Below are positions 1 through 8,181 of a DNA stretch of 64,000 bases, in pieces. This DNA is from Pseudomonas gozinkensis (lineage in GTDB: Bacteria; Pseudomonadota; Gammaproteobacteria; Pseudomonadales; Pseudomonadaceae). A model generated the notes under the pieces. The model was given only the letters and a program-made list of their open reading frames with translations. It ran no database searches and was not told where the DNA came from. Every line of letters begins with the position of its first letter. The stretch's first letter is position 1. The stretch lies in assembly GCF_014863585.1 (NCBI RefSeq), contig NZ_CP062253.1, positions 3,622,501 through 3,686,500 of the forward strand, read 5' to 3'. Both the position numbers and the translations under genes were made by a program.

Positions 1-3000
1 TTCTTCTGTGTCCAGCAGCAGGTTTTCCAGGGCCTCTTTATAGGCGCCCGGTTCCTGCCACATCCCGCGCTGCTGCGCTTCGAGCATGCGTTCGGTCATG
101 TCGCGCAGCGCGTGGGGATTATGCTCGCGCACGAAGTCGCGGGTCGCCGGGTCCAGCAGATACGCATCGGCCAGCAACGCGTACTGGTGATCGTCGATCA
201 GTTGCGTGGTGGCGTCGAAGGCAAACAGGTTATCGACCGTCGCCGCCAGTTCGAACGCGCCTTTATAGCCGTGGCGCTTGATCCCGTCGATCCATTTCGG
301 ATTCGCCGCCCGGGAACGGATCACCCGGTTCAGCTCTTCTTTCAGGGTGCGGATCTTCGGCAAGTCCGGTTGACTGTGATCGCCGTGATAACTGGCCGCC
401 GCTTCACCGCGCAGGCTTTCCACGGCGGCGAGCATGCCGCCCTGGAACTGGTAATAGTCGTTGGAATCGAGCAGGTCATGCTCGCGGTTGTCCTGGTTTT
501 GCAGCACGGCCTGCACCTGGCTCAGGCGCTGGACGAATTGCTCGCGGGCGGCGGTGCCTTCGTCGGAACCGCCATAAGCGTAGGCGCCCCAGTTCAGGTA
601 AACCTCGGCCAGATCCTCGCGGGTTTGCCACAGGCGACCGTCGATGGCGCCCTGTACGCCCGCGCCATAAGCACCGGGTTTGGCACCGAAAATTCGCCAG
701 CCAGCCTGACGCCGGGCAGCGTCTTCATCCAGACCGGACTGGCGCAGCGCCTCACGTTCGGCACGCACTTTGGCGGCCAGCGGGTTGAGATCGTCCGGCT
801 CGTCCAGTTCTGCCACGGCTTGTACGGCGGCGTCGAACAGGCGAATCAGGTTGGCGAACGCATCGCGGAAAAACCCGGAGACCCGCAGCGTGACATCGAC
901 CCGAGGCCGATCGAGCAGGCTCAGCGGCAGAATCTCGAAATCATCGACCCGCTGACTGCCAGTGGCCCACACCGGACGCACGCCCATCAGCGCCATGGCC
1001 TGGGCGATGTCATCGCCGCCGGTGCGCATGGTCGCGGTGCCCCAGACCGAAAGGCCGAGCTGGCGCAGATGGTCGCCGTGGTCCTGCAAGTGTCGCTCGA
1101 GAATCAGGGTCGCGGACTGGAAGCCAATCCGCCAGGCCGTGGTGGTCGGCAGGTTGCGCACGTCTACCGAATAGAAATTGCGCCCGGTTGGCAGTACATC
1201 GAGGCGCCCGCGACTTGGCGCGCCGCTCGGGCCGGCCGGGACGAATCGGCCACTCAACGCGTCGAGCAAGCCGTGCATTTCCGCTGGGCCGCAGGCGTCG
1301 AGGCGTGGGGCGATGACCTCACGCAGGTGAACAAGGATGGCACTTACCTCAGACCAGTGAGGACCCTGTGGGAGCGAGCTTGCTCGCGAAGGCGTCGTGT
1401 CAGTCGACATTTTTGGTACTGACATACCGCCTTCGCGAGCAAGCTCGCTCCCACAGGAATCACCCACGGCGTGCGAGATCGATTGAGCCGCGAACAGCTC
1501 AAGGCGTTCACGGGTATCTCCCGCCGTGCGCCAGACCTCGTCGCTGACCGACAGCAACTCCGATGGACGCGGGCCAGTCCAAGGATCAGCCAATGCGCAA
1601 TCCAGCGGATCGAATCCCAATTCAAACGCCTTGGCCAACGCCCGCAACAGACTCGACTGCGCCCCTTTGCCGTCGCCACGCGGAATCCGCAGCAACGCCA
1701 GCAAGGTGTCGATGCGTAAACGCCCGGTCGGCGACTCGCCAAAAATGTGCAGACCATCGCGGATCTGCGATTCCTTCAGATCACACAGATAAGTGTCCAG
1801 ACGCGGCAGCCAGATCGCCGCATCGGCGTCGCTGTCGAGGCCTTCGTCCAGCTGCAATTCACGATCAATCTGCGTGTCACGCACCAGTTGCAGAATGTCC
1901 CGCTGCAATTCACGGGCGCGACGCGGATCGAGCAACTGAGCTTCGTAATACTCGTCCGCCAACAGTTCCAGATTGCGCAACGGCCCGTAGGTTTCGGCAC
2001 GGGTCAGCGGCGGCATCAAGTGGTCGATGATCACCGCCTGGGTGCGACGTTTGGCCTGAGCGCCCTCGCCCGGGTCGTTGACGATAAACGGATAGATGTT
2101 CGGCAGCGGCCCGAGCAGCGCGTCCGGCCAGCAGTTCTCCGAAAGGCCCACACCTTTGCCCGGCAGCCATTCGAGATTGCCGTGCTTGCCGACGTGGATA
2201 ACGCCATGAGCCCCGTAGATCTGGCGCAGCCAGAAATAGAACGCGAGGTACGCGTGCGGCGGCACCAGGTCCGGGTCGTGATACACCGCGCTCGGATCGA
2301 CCTGATAACCCCGCGCCGGTTGAATGCCGACGAAGGTCAGGCCAAACCGCAGGCCGGCGATCATCATCCGCCCGTCACGGCACATCGGATCGTTTTGCGG
2401 TGACCCCCAACGTTCCAGCACCGCCGTGCGATTGGCTTCGGGCAGCGCGTTGAACATCTTCAGGTAATCGTTCATCGCCAGGCTTTGCTGGCACGGGCGC
2501 TGGTCGAGCGTATCGAGATCGTTGCTGACGCCGCCGAGCAGTTGCCGGATCAGCTCGGAGCCGCTGTCCGGCAATTCGGCCGGCAACGGATAACCTTCAG
2601 CCTGCAACGCCCGGAGGATATTCAGCGCGGCAGCCGGCGTGTCGAGTCCCACGCCGTTGCCGATGCGTCCGTCCCGGGTCGGGTAATTGGCGAGGATCAG
2701 CGCGATACGTTTTTCAGCGTTCGGCACCCGCGCCAGTTCGACCCAGCGTCGCGCCAGTTCAGCCACAAAATCCATACGTTCAGGCTGCGCCCGATAACAC
2801 ACGACATCGGACTGACTGCGCTCACTGCGCCAGGCCAGATCCTTGAAACTGATCGGCCGACTGATGATCCGACCGTCGAGCTCCGGCAAGGCGATGTGCA
2901 TCGCCAGATCCCGCGGACCGAGGCCCTGCTCGCTTTCGCGCCAACCGGGCTCGTTGTCCTGGGCGCAGATCGCCTGGATCACCGGAATATTGCGACGGAA

Positions 3001-3840
3001 CGGCCGCAGATGCGGCGCCTCCGGGCTGGACTGGGCGAAACCGGTGGTGTTCAAGATCACCGAGGCCTCGACTTCATCCAGCCAGTCCTCGACCACCGAC
3101 AGGCAGCCGGGCTCTTTCAAACTGGCCACGGCGATCGGCAACGGATTGAGTCCGGCAGCCTGAAGCCGTTGGCAGAACACGTCGATAAACGCCGTGTTCG
3201 CCGCTTGCAAATGCGAGCGATAAAACAACACCGCCGACACCGGTTGACCGGGCAGCCAATCGGCTTGCCAGTCACTCAGTGCGGCGGTGTTTTTGTTCGG
3301 GTGGTAAATCGCCGTGCGCGGCAGCGTCTGCGGCTCGCCCCACACGTAATCCCGTGCCAGCCAGCGATTGGCCAGACAGCGGAAAAAGTCCAGCGCATTG
3401 CCCATGCCGCCCTGACGCAGAAACTGCCAGAGCCGGTCGCGATCTTCGGCGCCGACGGTGCTGAGGTCGCTGAGCTCCGGGTCGGGCCGGTCATCGCCCG
3501 GTACCAGAATCACCTGCACGCCACGTTCGGACAACTCGACCAGCCGCTCGACGCCATAACGCCAATAAGCGATGCCGCCGTGCAACGAGATCAGAATGAC
3601 CTTGGCATGGCGCAGCACTTCATCGACGTACAGATCGACCGACGCATGGTTCTGCACCTGCATCGGGTTGGCCAGCCGCACGCTCGGGTAATCCTCGGGC
3701 AGTTGCTGCGCGGCTTCGGCGAGCAGCGCGAGGCTGGAATCGCCGCTGCACAGGATCACCAGCTCGGCGGGGGTTTGTCCAAGGTCGGCAATGTTGTCAT
3801 CCGACACGAAACCGCCGGGCTGGGTCCTGAGCAGGTGCAT
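1..3840 (-). CDS. cobN: Cobaltochelatase large subunit CobN (3' end beyond window)
   Basis: This is the large subunit of the aerobic, ATP-dependent CobNST cobaltochelatase, which inserts Co2+ into hydrogenobyrinic acid a,c-diamide in the cytoplasm. The frame is open from an ATG at 3840 to the left edge (1280 codons) and begins MHLLRTQPGGFVSDDN. Family-typical blocks include GNGVGLDTPAAALNILR, HVGKHGNLEWLPGKGVGLS and, near the edge, a GAYKEALENLL tail, so the stop should lie only a few codons outside. The ATG is 3 nt after the cobW stop, which suggests coupled translation and shared control by the upstream riboswitch. The oddity is a complete REP doublet (1365-1457) inside the gene. It is 93 bp, keeps the frame, and adds about 31 residues near codons 795-826 (GSELAREGG ... 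SRASSLPQG). Identity is well supported; activity with the insert is unknown. Confidence 0.93.
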   Translation of the reverse strand, partial: MHLLRTQPGGFVSDDNIADLGQTPAELVILCSGDSSLALLAEAAQQLPEDYPSVRLANPMQVQNHASVDLYVDEVLRHAKVILISLHGGIAYWRYGVERLVELSERGVQVILVPGDDRPDPELSDLSTVGAEDRDRLWQFLRQGGMGNALDFFRCLANRWLARDYVWGEPQTLPRTAIYHPNKNTAALSDWQADWLPGQPVSAVLFYRSHLQAANTAFIDVFCQRLQAAGLNPLPIAVASLKEPGCLSVVEDWLDEVEASVILNTTGFAQSSPEAPHLRPFRRNIPVIQAICAQDNEPGWRESEQGLGPRDLAMHIALPELDGRIISRPISFKDLAWRSERSQSDVVCYRAQPERMDFVAELARRWVELARVPNAEKRIALILANYPTRDGRIGNGVGLDTPAAALNILRALQAEGYPLPAELPDSGSELIRQLLGGVSNDLDTLDQRPCQQSLAMNDYLKMFNALPEANRTAVLERWGSPQNDPMCRDGRMMIAGLRFGLTFVGIQPARGYQVDPSAVYHDPDLVPPHAYLAFYFWLRQIYGAHGVIHVGKHGNLEWLPGKGVGLSENCWPDALLGPLPNIYPFIVNDPGEGAQAKRRTQAVIIDHLMPPLTRAETYGPLRNLELLADEYYEAQLLDPRRARELQRDILQLVRDTQIDRELQLDEGLDSDADAAIWLPRLDTYLCDLKESQIRDGLHIFGESPTGRLRIDTLLALLRIPRGDGKGAQSSLLRALAKAFELGFDPLDCALADPWTGPRPSELLSVSDEVWRTAGDTRERLELFAAQSISHAVGDSCGSELAREGGMSVPKMSTDTTPSRASSLPQGPHWSEVSAILVHLREVIAPRLDACGPAEMHGLLDALSGRFVPAGPSGAPSRGRLDVLPTGRNFYSVDVRNLPTTTAWRIGFQSATLILERHLQDHGDHLRQLGLSVWGTATMRTGGDDIAQAMALMGVRPVWATGSQRVDDFEILPLSLLDRPRVDVTLRVSGFFRDAFANLIRLFDAAVQAVAELDEPDDLNPLAAKVRAEREALRQSGLDEDAARRQAGWRIFGAKPGAYGAGVQGAIDGRLWQTREDLAEVYLNWGAYAYGGSDEGTAAREQFVQRLSQVQAVLQNQDNREHDLLDSNDYYQFQGGMLAAVESLRGEAAASYHGDHSQPDLPKIRTLKEELNRVIRSRAANPKWIDGIKRHGYKGAFELAATVDNLFAFDATTQLIDDHQYALLADAYLLDPATRDFVREHNPHALRDMTERMLEAQQRGMWQEPGAYKEALENLLLDTEE
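1365..1457. repeat. REP doublet (REPIN) inside cobN
   Basis: Two inverted 30-nt arms (CCTGTGGGAGCGAGCTTGCT... and its exact reverse complement) flank a short spacer containing TCGACATTTTTGGTACTGAC. The arms match the other GTGGGAGCGAGCTTGCTCGCGA elements in this window at 18212 and 35341. The total length of 93 bp is divisible by three and contains no stop codon in the cobN frame. Such elements are normally intergenic in Pseudomonas. Confidence 0.93.
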
Positions 3841-3843
3841 GGC

Positions 3844-4917
3844 TTAAACGCTGAGCGCGGCGCGCAGTTGCGCTTCGAGCTGGGCGGCATCCAGTTCCTG
3901 ACCGATCAACACCAGACGCGTCACACGCGCTTCATCGGCGCCCCACTGACGGTCGAAGTGTTTGTCGAAACGCGTGCCCACGCCCTGGATCAGCAGACGC
4001 ATCGGCTTGTTCGGGATTGCCGCGAAACCTTTGACCCGCAGAATGCCGTGCTGCACCACCAGTTGCGTCAGTGCGTCGAGCAACAGGCTTTCGTCGGCTT
4101 GTGGCAGTTCGATGGAGATCGAGTCGAAAGCGTCGTGATCGTGGTCGTCGTGATCGTCATCGCCTTCACCGTGGTGGTGATCGTGATGGCTGTGGCGGCT
4201 GTCGATGTGTTCTTCGGAACCGGCACCCAGACCAATCAGCACGTCCAGCGGCAGACGACCGTTGCTGGCTTCGATGATTTTCACCGCCGGCGGCAGCTCT
4301 TCGGCGACTTCCAGGCGCACGCGAGCGAGGTCTTCAGGGCTGGTCTGGTCGGCCTTGTTGAGGATCACCAGGTCGGCGCTGGCCAGTTGGTCGGCGAACA
4401 GCTCGTGCAGCGGCGATTCGTGGTCCAGGTTCGGGTCGAGTTTGCGCTGGGCATCGACCTGATCCGGGAACGCGGCGAAAGTGCCGGCGGCCACGGCCGG
4501 GCTGTCGACCACGGTGATCACGGCGTCAACGGTGCAGGCGCTGCGGATTTCCGGCCACTGGAAGGCTTGCACCAGTGGTTTTGGCAGGGCCAGGCCCGAG
4601 GTTTCGATCAGGATGTGGTCGAGGTCGCCGCGACGGGCCACCAGTTCGCGCATCACCGGGAAGAACTCTTCCTGAACCGTGCAGCACAGGCAGCCGTTGG
4701 CCAGTTCGTAGACACGACCGGTGGCTTCTTCTTCGGTACAGCCGATGGTGCATTGCTTGAGGATTTCACCGTCGATGCCCAGCTCGCCGAACTCGTTGAC
4801 GATCACCGCGATGCGGCGGCCTTGCGCGTTGTCGAGCATGTGCCGCAGCAAGGTGGTTTTGCCCGAGCCGAGGAAGCCGGTGACGATGGTGACGGGGAGT
4901 TTGGCCAGTGTTTTCAT
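3844..4917 (-). CDS. cobW: CobW-family G3E GTPase / cobalt metallochaperone
   Basis: This is a G3E-family P-loop GTPase of 357 aa, thought to deliver cobalt to the CobN chelatase. The P-loop GFLGSGKT is at residues 14-21. The metal-binding CLCC motif is at residues 76-79, and a strongly His/Asp-rich stretch (HSHHDHHHGEGDDD, about residues 225-255) is probably also metal-binding. The C-terminal CobW_C domain follows (RLLIQGVGTRFDKHFDRQW). I chose the ATG at 4917, which gives the canonical MKTLAKLPVTIVTG start. The frame extends open further upstream, but that stretch lies inside the cobalamin riboswitch. The gene is immediately followed by cobN, so riboswitch-controlled cotranscription is likely. 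Confidence 0.93.
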   Translation of the reverse strand: MKTLAKLPVTIVTGFLGSGKTTLLRHMLDNAQGRRIAVIVNEFGELGIDGEILKQCTIGCTEEEATGRVYELANGCLCCTVQEEFFPVMRELVARRGDLDHILIETSGLALPKPLVQAFQWPEIRSACTVDAVITVVDSPAVAAGTFAAFPDQVDAQRKLDPNLDHESPLHELFADQLASADLVILNKADQTSPEDLARVRLEVAEELPPAVKIIEASNGRLPLDVLIGLGAGSEEHIDSRHSHHDHHHGEGDDDHDDHDHDAFDSISIELPQADESLLLDALTQLVVQHGILRVKGFAAIPNKPMRLLIQGVGTRFDKHFDRQWGADEARVTRLVLIGQELDAAQLEAQLRAALSV

Positions 4918-5029
4918 CGGATGCCCTTTGGCAAGGTGGCGGGCATACGGGACGAGACCGGCACGCAAGTGCGTGCCTGGAGAGTTCGCCACCGGATCAC
5001 CCCGCCCGGTTGAAAGTGAGAATCTGTGA

Positions 5030-5212
5030 CGAGGCAGGTCTCCTGGCTGACGGTGTTCGGGCCTTGGCCCGGTATTCGCTGCGCCTTCCCGCTGGCTCTG
5101 GATTGAGTTGGCAGTGGCGTGGCAGCGAACAGCACCGTTCACAGTTGCGGGGGCAGCCGCGGCTTGGACCGCGTTCCCTTCTTAGCTTCGGCGTGGGCCG
5201 AAGAACCTCGAA
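5030..5212 (-). promoter_or_regulatory. Cobalamin riboswitch upstream of cobW-cobN
   Basis: Read on the minus strand, the leader contains the conserved cobalamin-aptamer blocks in order: AGGTTCTTC..., AAGGGAACGCGGT, GCTGCCCCCGCAACTGTGA, a GCCACTG block, CGGGAAGGCG, and the 3' element GTCAGCCAGGAGACCTGCC. The aptamer ends about 110 nt before the cobW ATG. A strong GGCACGCACTTGCGTGCC hairpin lies between them, without a U-run, so control of translation is more likely than intrinsic termination. High B12 would be expected to lower cobW-cobN expression. Confidence 0.92.
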
Positions 5213-5279
5213 AGCGCAAGGCTACGCATGGGTTCGTGATGGGTCAATGGCCGTTGTTTTTTGGTTTTGGGTTTTGTGA

Positions 5280-6092
5280 GCATATCCGTTGCTGCGGTAA
5301 CGGCTTCCTAGGGTTCCGCCCTGACGGCGGGTCACTTTTGACAAACGCCCGGAATGCCGGCCCAGCCAAAAGTAACCAAAAAGTCTACGCCCCGGCGTAC
5401 GGCACTTCGCTTAGGCTCAGTGTTCCCTCGCTACGGTGTCCATCAGGGGGCATCGCCTACGGTTTGCTTCGCTGCACCTCCTCTCGATGTATGCGGCTTC
5501 GCCGCACGGCGCTGCGCGCCTACCCCCTGATGAACACCTCCGCTCGGCCTGCCGAAGGGGCAAAAAATCAAAAGCCAGAGCCAGAGCCAGAGCAAAGGCC
5601 AGATCAAGAGCCCCTCACCCTAGCCCTCCCGAAACGTCGGACCGCCCGTAGGGAGAGGGAACCGACCGAGTTGATTGGGAGAGTTGCGCCGACTTGCGAT
5701 ACCGCGTTGAACTCAGACTTTGAAAAGCACAGAAATCGGCTCCCTCTCCTCGGGGAGAGGGCTGGGGTGAGGGGTAAGCCCACCACAAAACCAAAGCCGA
5801 ACACGCCCCGCCCCCCCCACTCAAAACGATGAGCGTTAGCTCGAGTACCGCTTTTGATCGCAGGGCCCGTCGGCAGGCTGAGTGGAGGGATTGATCCGGG
5901 GGTGGGAGCGCAGCGACCGTTTGGCGAAGCCAAACACATCGAGAGGAGGTGCAGAGAAGCAAACCGTAGGCGATGCCCCCGGATCAATCCCGGAGCGAAG
6001 GAACCCCGAGCCTCAGCGAGGGGCCGTACGTCAGGGTGCAGCCTTTTTGGTTACTTTTTCGGCGTTTGGAAAAAGTGACCCGCCGTCAGGGC
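5280..6092. repeat. Long imperfect palindromic intergenic repeat
   Basis: No gene is seen in this 0.8 kb stretch. Its left part (about 5281-5575: ATCCGTTGCTGCGGTAACGG, CCCTGACGGCGGGTCACTTT, CAAAAGTAACCAAAAAG, ATCGCCTACGGTTTGCTTCG) reappears as its reverse complement at about 5862-6092 and continues beyond the IS at 7513-7557. The loop region (about 5610-5790) holds a smaller inverted pair, GCCCCTCACCCTAGCCCTC against GAGGGCTGGGGTGAGGGG. Reading frames across it are artefacts of the repeat. Similar long repeats are known from intergenic regions of fluorescent pseudomonads. Confidence 0.85.
6082..6092. repeat. 11-bp target-site duplication, left copy
   Basis: GCCGTCAGGGC directly abuts the left IS end and is repeated identically at 7513-7523 at the right end. 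This length fits the 9-12 bp duplications of IS4-family elements. Confidence 0.9.
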
Positions 6093-7512
6093 CATCCCTT
6101 TCAAGGTCTTTTCGTTTTGGCGGCCTTGATTACCCGGTCCGTTGAAACATGCGCATGCACCGCAGCGCCTTGCACCCATGTTTTGGGTTTGGGCACCTTG
6201 GGGCCCCGGGGACTTTTGGCAACTTGTTTTGGCTGGATGTTTCTGGCCAGTTCCAACAAGCGCTGGGCCAGTTTTTCCAGAGGTACGACGGGAAAGCATT
6301 CCGAGGGCAGCGCAATTTGCAGACCTTCATAGCCACTGCGGACCTGAACCGCCAAGTGATAGGTTGAGGCTTCCCAGCCCTCAGGCTGGGAAGCCTGATG
6401 GGCTTGCTCGACGCTTCGCTTGAGTACGGCCAGGACGTTGTAGGCCAAAACCGCAGTAGCAAACCCGAGCAGGGCAGCCTTTGGGCTACCAAGGGTTTCG
6501 ATTTCACTTTCCAGGATTGCTTCCAGTCGCTGGAACATGCCTTCAATGCTCCAGCGGCGGCGATAGAGTTCCGCGATCTGCTGCGCGCTGACGCTGTCAG
6601 GCAGATTGCTCCAGAACATCAAGCTGCTGTCACCCGAGTCCGTTGGCGAGTGAAGCGTCAGTTCGACACGCCGACACTGGTAACCGCCTCTGACCTGAAT
6701 AATCTGCTCACGCACAGTGCCCGTACTCACAGGCACTGGTTCTTGCCACTGCCCCTCCTGAATCAAGCGTGGATGCTTGGCTTGTTGGCGAATGACAAAG
6801 GAGGTTTTGACCTGTTCGCAAGCCTCCATAACCGGGAGCGTGCAATAGAGTCGATCAGCCAGCCACACTTGGCCCGACTCGGCATCGGCCAAGAGAGGCA
6901 ACACGCAAACACGCTCGCTTGCGTAGGCATCCTCACACGCCTGCAGGTCGATGACCTGATCCAGGTCGGGATCGTAGACAACCACCGAAAAACCGGGCCG
7001 AGCGGCGCCTCGCTCGTGGCGTAAAGCCCCGAGTCGTTTCTCAGTGGATGCCAAGTGATTACCGTCCACCACCCGAACCTGCCAACCCGGCAGCATCGCC
7101 GTGCAACCCAACTCCCTGATCGTTGGAGCCAGGCGCTGTGCACAGCCCGTGACCAGGGCGCGCAACAGAGCTGGCTCGGTACGACTGATCTTGTCGTAGA
7201 GGGCCGCCAGGCTGACAGGAAGATCTTCCAGTTGCCGCGCCGCAGCGTGCAGGGATGGCTTCAAGCCCAATGAAACAAGGGACATCAGCTTGATGATGGT
7301 CGAGAACAGTAGCTCACGAGAATACTGCCGTTGCCGATGCTCTTCGAAGACCTGATCGACCCACTCAGGGGCAATAGCTTGCTCCAGCGCCAATTTGGCC
7401 ATAACGCTGGCAGGTGCTTTTTTCTCGAAACGCGCTAAAACATCGGCCCACATCGTTCGGGTATCCCTGATAGAAACTTCAGGGGATTTTACCTAAGACC
7501 TTGAAAGGGATG
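6093..7512 (-). mobile_element. Complete IS4-family insertion sequence (1420 bp)
   Basis: The element is bounded by perfect 18-bp terminal inverted repeats (CATCCCTTTCAAGGTCTT at 6093 and its complement ending at 7512). It is flanked by an 11-bp direct target duplication, GCCGTCAGGGC, at 6082-6092 and 7513-7523. One transposase gene fills it. The intact ends, intact duplication and intact transposase point to a recent, possibly still active insertion. The target was the right arm of the long palindromic repeat: removing the IS and one duplication copy restores the sequence seen, in inverse orientation, at about 5315-5330. Confidence 0.95.
6101..7453 (-). CDS. IS4-family DDE transposase
   Basis: This 450-aa protein catalyses cut-and-paste transposition of the surrounding IS. 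The N-terminus (FEKKAPASVMAKLALEQAI) fits the transposase N-terminal region. The DDE core is visible as VVDGNHLAS (first Asp), WLADRLYCTL (second Asp) and the IS4 signature YRRRWSIEGMFQRLE (Y-R-E block with the catalytic Glu). The ATG at 7453 lies 60 nt inside the right inverted repeat, and the stop at 6101 lies within 10 bp of the left end, so the gene is full length. No frameshift or internal stop is seen. Confidence 0.94.
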   Translation of the reverse strand: MWADVLARFEKKAPASVMAKLALEQAIAPEWVDQVFEEHRQRQYSRELLFSTIIKLMSLVSLGLKPSLHAAARQLEDLPVSLAALYDKISRTEPALLRALVTGCAQRLAPTIRELGCTAMLPGWQVRVVDGNHLASTEKRLGALRHERGAARPGFSVVVYDPDLDQVIDLQACEDAYASERVCVLPLLADAESGQVWLADRLYCTLPVMEACEQVKTSFVIRQQAKHPRLIQEGQWQEPVPVSTGTVREQIIQVRGGYQCRRVELTLHSPTDSGDSSLMFWSNLPDSVSAQQIAELYRRRWSIEGMFQRLEAILESEIETLGSPKAALLGFATAVLAYNVLAVLKRSVEQAHQASQPEGWEASTYHLAVQVRSGYEGLQIALPSECFPVVPLEKLAQRLLELARNIQPKQVAKSPRGPKVPKPKTWVQGAAVHAHVSTDRVIKAAKTKRP

Positions 7513-7560
7513 GCCGTCAGGGCGGAACCCTAAGAAGCCGTTACCGCAGCAACGGATCAG
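7513..7560. repeat. Distal part of the palindromic repeat, with right IS target duplication
   Basis: GCCGTCAGGGC (7513-7523) is the second target copy. The sequence then continues as GGAACCCTAAGAAGCCGTTA..., the reverse complement of the repeat start near 5285-5330. It is therefore the outer end of the right palindrome arm, separated from the rest by the IS. Confidence 0.85.
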
Positions 7561-7562
7561 CC

Positions 7563-7604
7563 CCCAATCCCAATCCCAATCCCAATCCCAATCCCAATCC
7601 CAAT
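7563..7604. repeat. Tandem hexanucleotide repeat (CCCAAT)7
   Basis: Seven perfect consecutive CCCAAT units lie between the palindromic repeat and the second cobalamin riboswitch. The unit is two codons long, but no reading frame uses it. It may be prone to slippage and lies about 40 bp upstream of the riboswitch, near where its promoter should be. Confidence 0.95.
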
Positions 7605-7644
7605 TGACTCAAATTCCCCCTCATGGTCTCCTACACAACTTGTT

Positions 7645-7840
7645 ACGGGTGCCCTTCACAGGGTGAAACGGGAAACCGGTGAATCATGTGCTTTACTCTA
7701 AAGCCATGTCAGTCCGGTGCTGCCCCCGCAACGGTAAGCGAGCGAAGCGTCAGATCCACTGTGCCCTCGGGCATGGGAAGGTGACGCTTGCAGGTCGGCA
7801 GACAGCCACCCCTCGTGAGCCCGGAGACCGGCCCGCAACA
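7645..7840 (+). promoter_or_regulatory. Cobalamin riboswitch upstream of cbtB-cbtA-cobE-cobM
   Basis: Canonical aptamer blocks are present in order: GGTGCCCTTCACAGGGTGAA, ACGGGAAACCGGTGAATC, GTCCGGTGCTGCCCCCGCAA, GATCCACTGT, CATGGGAAGGTG and the 3' element GTGAGCCCGGAGACCGGCC. The aptamer ends about 130 nt before the cbtB start. A terminator-like hairpin lies in between, giving a plausible expression platform. Confidence 0.94.
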
Positions 7841-7902
7841 CACAGTGCGTATCCTTGCGCCACTGAACATAACAAACCCGCGGTGGGCGGGCGCTGTTCG
7901 AA

Positions 7903-7930
7903 CCTCTGCGTGCCCGGCCGCAGGGGTTTT
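7903..7930 (+). terminator. Candidate riboswitch expression-platform terminator
   Basis: CCTCTGCG and CGCAGGGG form a stem around an 8-nt loop, followed by TTTT, between the aptamer and cbtB. It fits a B12-controlled intrinsic terminator, but the U-run is short. An anti-terminator pairing was not worked out. Confidence 0.55.
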
Positions 7931-7972
7931 CATGCGCTCTATTCACCCGCTGACACTCCAGAGGGAAGCGCC

Positions 7973-8170
7973 ATGTCGATCATCAGCAGCACCGGCAGCA
8001 ATTCGGACAAGATCTCCAGCACCACCACCCTGAGCCAACGCCTGACCGCCGCCGTCTGCGCGTCGATCCTCGGTGCGTGCCTTGTGTATTTCGCCGGTTT
8101 CTCGCACATCGAAGCGGTGCACAACGCCGCGCACGATACCCGCCACAGCGCCGCGTTCCCTTGCCACTGA
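7973..8170 (+). CDS. cbtB: Cobalt transporter subunit CbtB
   Basis: This 65-aa membrane protein is the small subunit of the CbtAB cobalt uptake system, typically found under B12 riboswitches. It has one membrane segment (about residues 24-44, AAVCASILGACLVYFAGF) and a His-rich C-terminus with the pattern H..A.HD.RH....CH, the family's metal-binding tail. The ATG at 7973 was chosen because it follows a GAGGGA ribosome-binding site by 5-6 nt. The frame is open further upstream, but only through the riboswitch. cbtA starts 11 nt after the stop. Confidence 0.92.
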   Translation: MSIISSTGSNSDKISSTTTLSQRLTAAVCASILGACLVYFAGFSHIEAVHNAAHDTRHSAAFPCH

Positions 8171-8181
8171 GACCTGACGAC

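Noticed and set aside
112..1422. Long plus-strand frame opposite cobN
   Set aside because: It is the antisense frame of cobN in high-GC DNA, it stops in the REP doublet, has no ribosome-binding site, and its protein is Arg/Gln-rich with no family resemblance.
2485..5013. 842-codon plus-strand frame opposite cobN and cobW
   Set aside because: It crosses two well-recognised minus-strand genes. Its product is low in hydrophobic structure and resembles mirrored coding sequence (V-V-I-V-V runs opposite the cobW His-rich region).
5573..5596. Short CCAGAG tandem repeats as a coding or CRISPR-like array
   Set aside because: There are only three to four imperfect hexamers inside the palindromic repeat, with no spacers and no reading frame.
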